This document shows, piece after piece, positions 63,440 through 64,000 of a stretch of 64,000 nucleotides of DNA. The stretch is taken from contig CAMDFR010000002.1 in assembly GCA_945897725.1 (NCBI GenBank), forward strand, positions 1 through 64,000, given 5' to 3'. Position 1 is the stretch's first letter, and each line of letters begins with the position of its first letter. This DNA is from Chitinophaga pinensis. Lineage in GTDB: Bacteria > Bacteroidota > Bacteroidia > Chitinophagales > CAMDFR01. The notes beneath the pieces are model-generated. The model worked only from the letters and a program-made list of their open reading frames with translations. It was not told the origin of the DNA and did not search any database. A program made the position numbers and the translations under genes.

Positions 63440-64000
63440 TTGAAACAAAATCTATCCAAAGCACTTAAATTGATTCTTTCCCTTGGTTTGGGTGTTTTTT
63501 TAATTGCTTTTTTTTATCATAGCATTTCCAAACCCAAGACGCTTTTATTAGATAAAAAAAAGTACCCTGCTTTAGACTACAAGATATCAAAGGTTTATAG
63601 GCCCTTAGGCGGCGAAGTGCTCCTAGGAGACACTTTGTTTGAGCTACAAAGTAATGCCGTCACATCGTTTTATCTAGCTGAAACAGAAGCGAGATATCTG
63701 GTGGTCGCACAAACAGGAGCAGAGATCAATCATGAAAGCATATTAGGAAGCTATCAAATAGATTTGTTTAAGATTATAAAAAAGGTATTTCGTTCGGCTT
63801 CTTGGTTTTGGCTTGTTTTGTCGTTGATTGCATCTCTCTTAGGTCATGTGATGCGCTCCTTAAGATGGCGGATGATGCTTCAATCGATGGGGTATGAACC
63901 AAAAATGTATAATACTTTTTTTGCGGTGGTCATCATGTACATGGCCAATATGGCATTGCCCCGATTGGGTGAAGTGATGAGGTGCGAAGTCATTCGGCGT
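63440..64000 (+). CDS. YbhN/UPF0104-type membrane protein, truncated by window end
   Basis: 187 codons to the window end, no stop, starting at TTG 63440 (15 nt after panD; no ATG upstream in frame). The first helix (ILSLGLGVFLIAFFYHS) is followed by a ~70-residue soluble stretch (LDYKISKVYRPLGGEVLLGDTLFELQS...) and then a second helix and RSLRWRMMLQSMGYEPKMYNTFFAVVIMYMANMALPRLGEVMRCEV, the lysylphosphatidylglycerol synthase TM/YbhN flippase signature. Probably a lipid or glycolipid transporter; function inferred. Confidence 0.8.
   Translation, partial: MKQNLSKALKLILSLGLGVFLIAFFYHSISKPKTLLLDKKKYPALDYKISKVYRPLGGEVLLGDTLFELQSNAVTSFYLAETEARYLVVAQTGAEINHESILGSYQIDLFKIIKKVFRSASWFWLVLSLIASLLGHVMRSLRWRMMLQSMGYEPKMYNTFFAVVIMYMANMALPRLGEVMRCEVIRR

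Overview
The window reads as a chromosomal segment of a member of the Bacteroidota, most likely from the Chitinophagales/Sphingobacteriales side, though genus cannot be fixed from this sequence. Evidence: AT-rich DNA; many matches to the Bacteroidota promoter -7 element TAnnTTTG, sometimes with a TTG about 19-23 nt upstream; families typical of the phylum (a DUF4270 lipoprotein beside glmS, a DUF6175-like secreted protein, a DUF885 zinc peptidase-like protein, a split PntA); and intergenic spaces full of short palindromic repeats. No rRNA, tRNA, CRISPR array, transposase or phage gene was seen.

Layout. 1-5447: a five-gene minus-strand operon of secreted proteins of unknown function, bracketed by two ~195-bp direct repeats; this is the least explained block. 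5448-7900: an SGNH-like protein and an MBOAT O-acyltransferase (surface polymer acylation). 8453-11291: nucleotide-sugar operon (rmlA, an extended SDR, galE). 11919-14921: split proton-translocating transhydrogenase pntAA-pntAB-pntB. 14922-15638: a repeat-rich gap with a 136-bp duplication. 15639-21636: DUF3108 protein, O-methyltransferase, a lipoprotein, a UvrD/PcrA helicase and a Sua5-type enzyme. 21747-25872: polA and recA, divergent, with a perfect inverted repeat in the recA leader region. 26042-34570: MBL-fold hydrolase, HU protein, aconitase, FtsX-type permease, GNAT enzyme, class A penicillin-binding protein. 34723-42677 (minus): oligopeptide-type binding lipoprotein, HlyD adaptor, C39-peptidase ABC exporter, TPR protein, glyA. 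43201-53183 (plus): a 56-aa membrane protein, glpK, an alpha/beta hydrolase, a DUF218 protein, mfd, and two polytopic polysaccharide polymerase/ligase-like proteins. 53388-57834: VOC protein, pterin dehydratase, tadA, sod, DUF885 protein. 58069-62025 (minus): operon of a truncated glycogen-synthase-like protein, a DUF4270 lipoprotein and glmS. 62145-64000 (plus): panC, panD and the 5' part of a YbhN-type membrane protein that runs off the window.

Most of the content is core metabolism, DNA repair/replication and envelope biogenesis. The envelope theme recurs: nucleotide sugars (rmlA, galE), amino sugar supply (glmS), polymerisation/ligation (50676-53183), O-acylation (MBOAT/SGNH), peptidoglycan synthesis (PBP1A) and export (C39/HlyD).

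The novel material is mainly of two kinds: the flanked secreted-protein operon at the left end, and several dispersed intergenic repeat families, which recur in recognisable form across the window (at least eight copies of one ~90-130 bp structured element). Start codons in the ORF track were moved to the first plausible ATG where the listed start was an upstream TTG/GTG; three genes (C39 exporter, HlyD adaptor, DUF4270) appear to use TTG or GTG for real.
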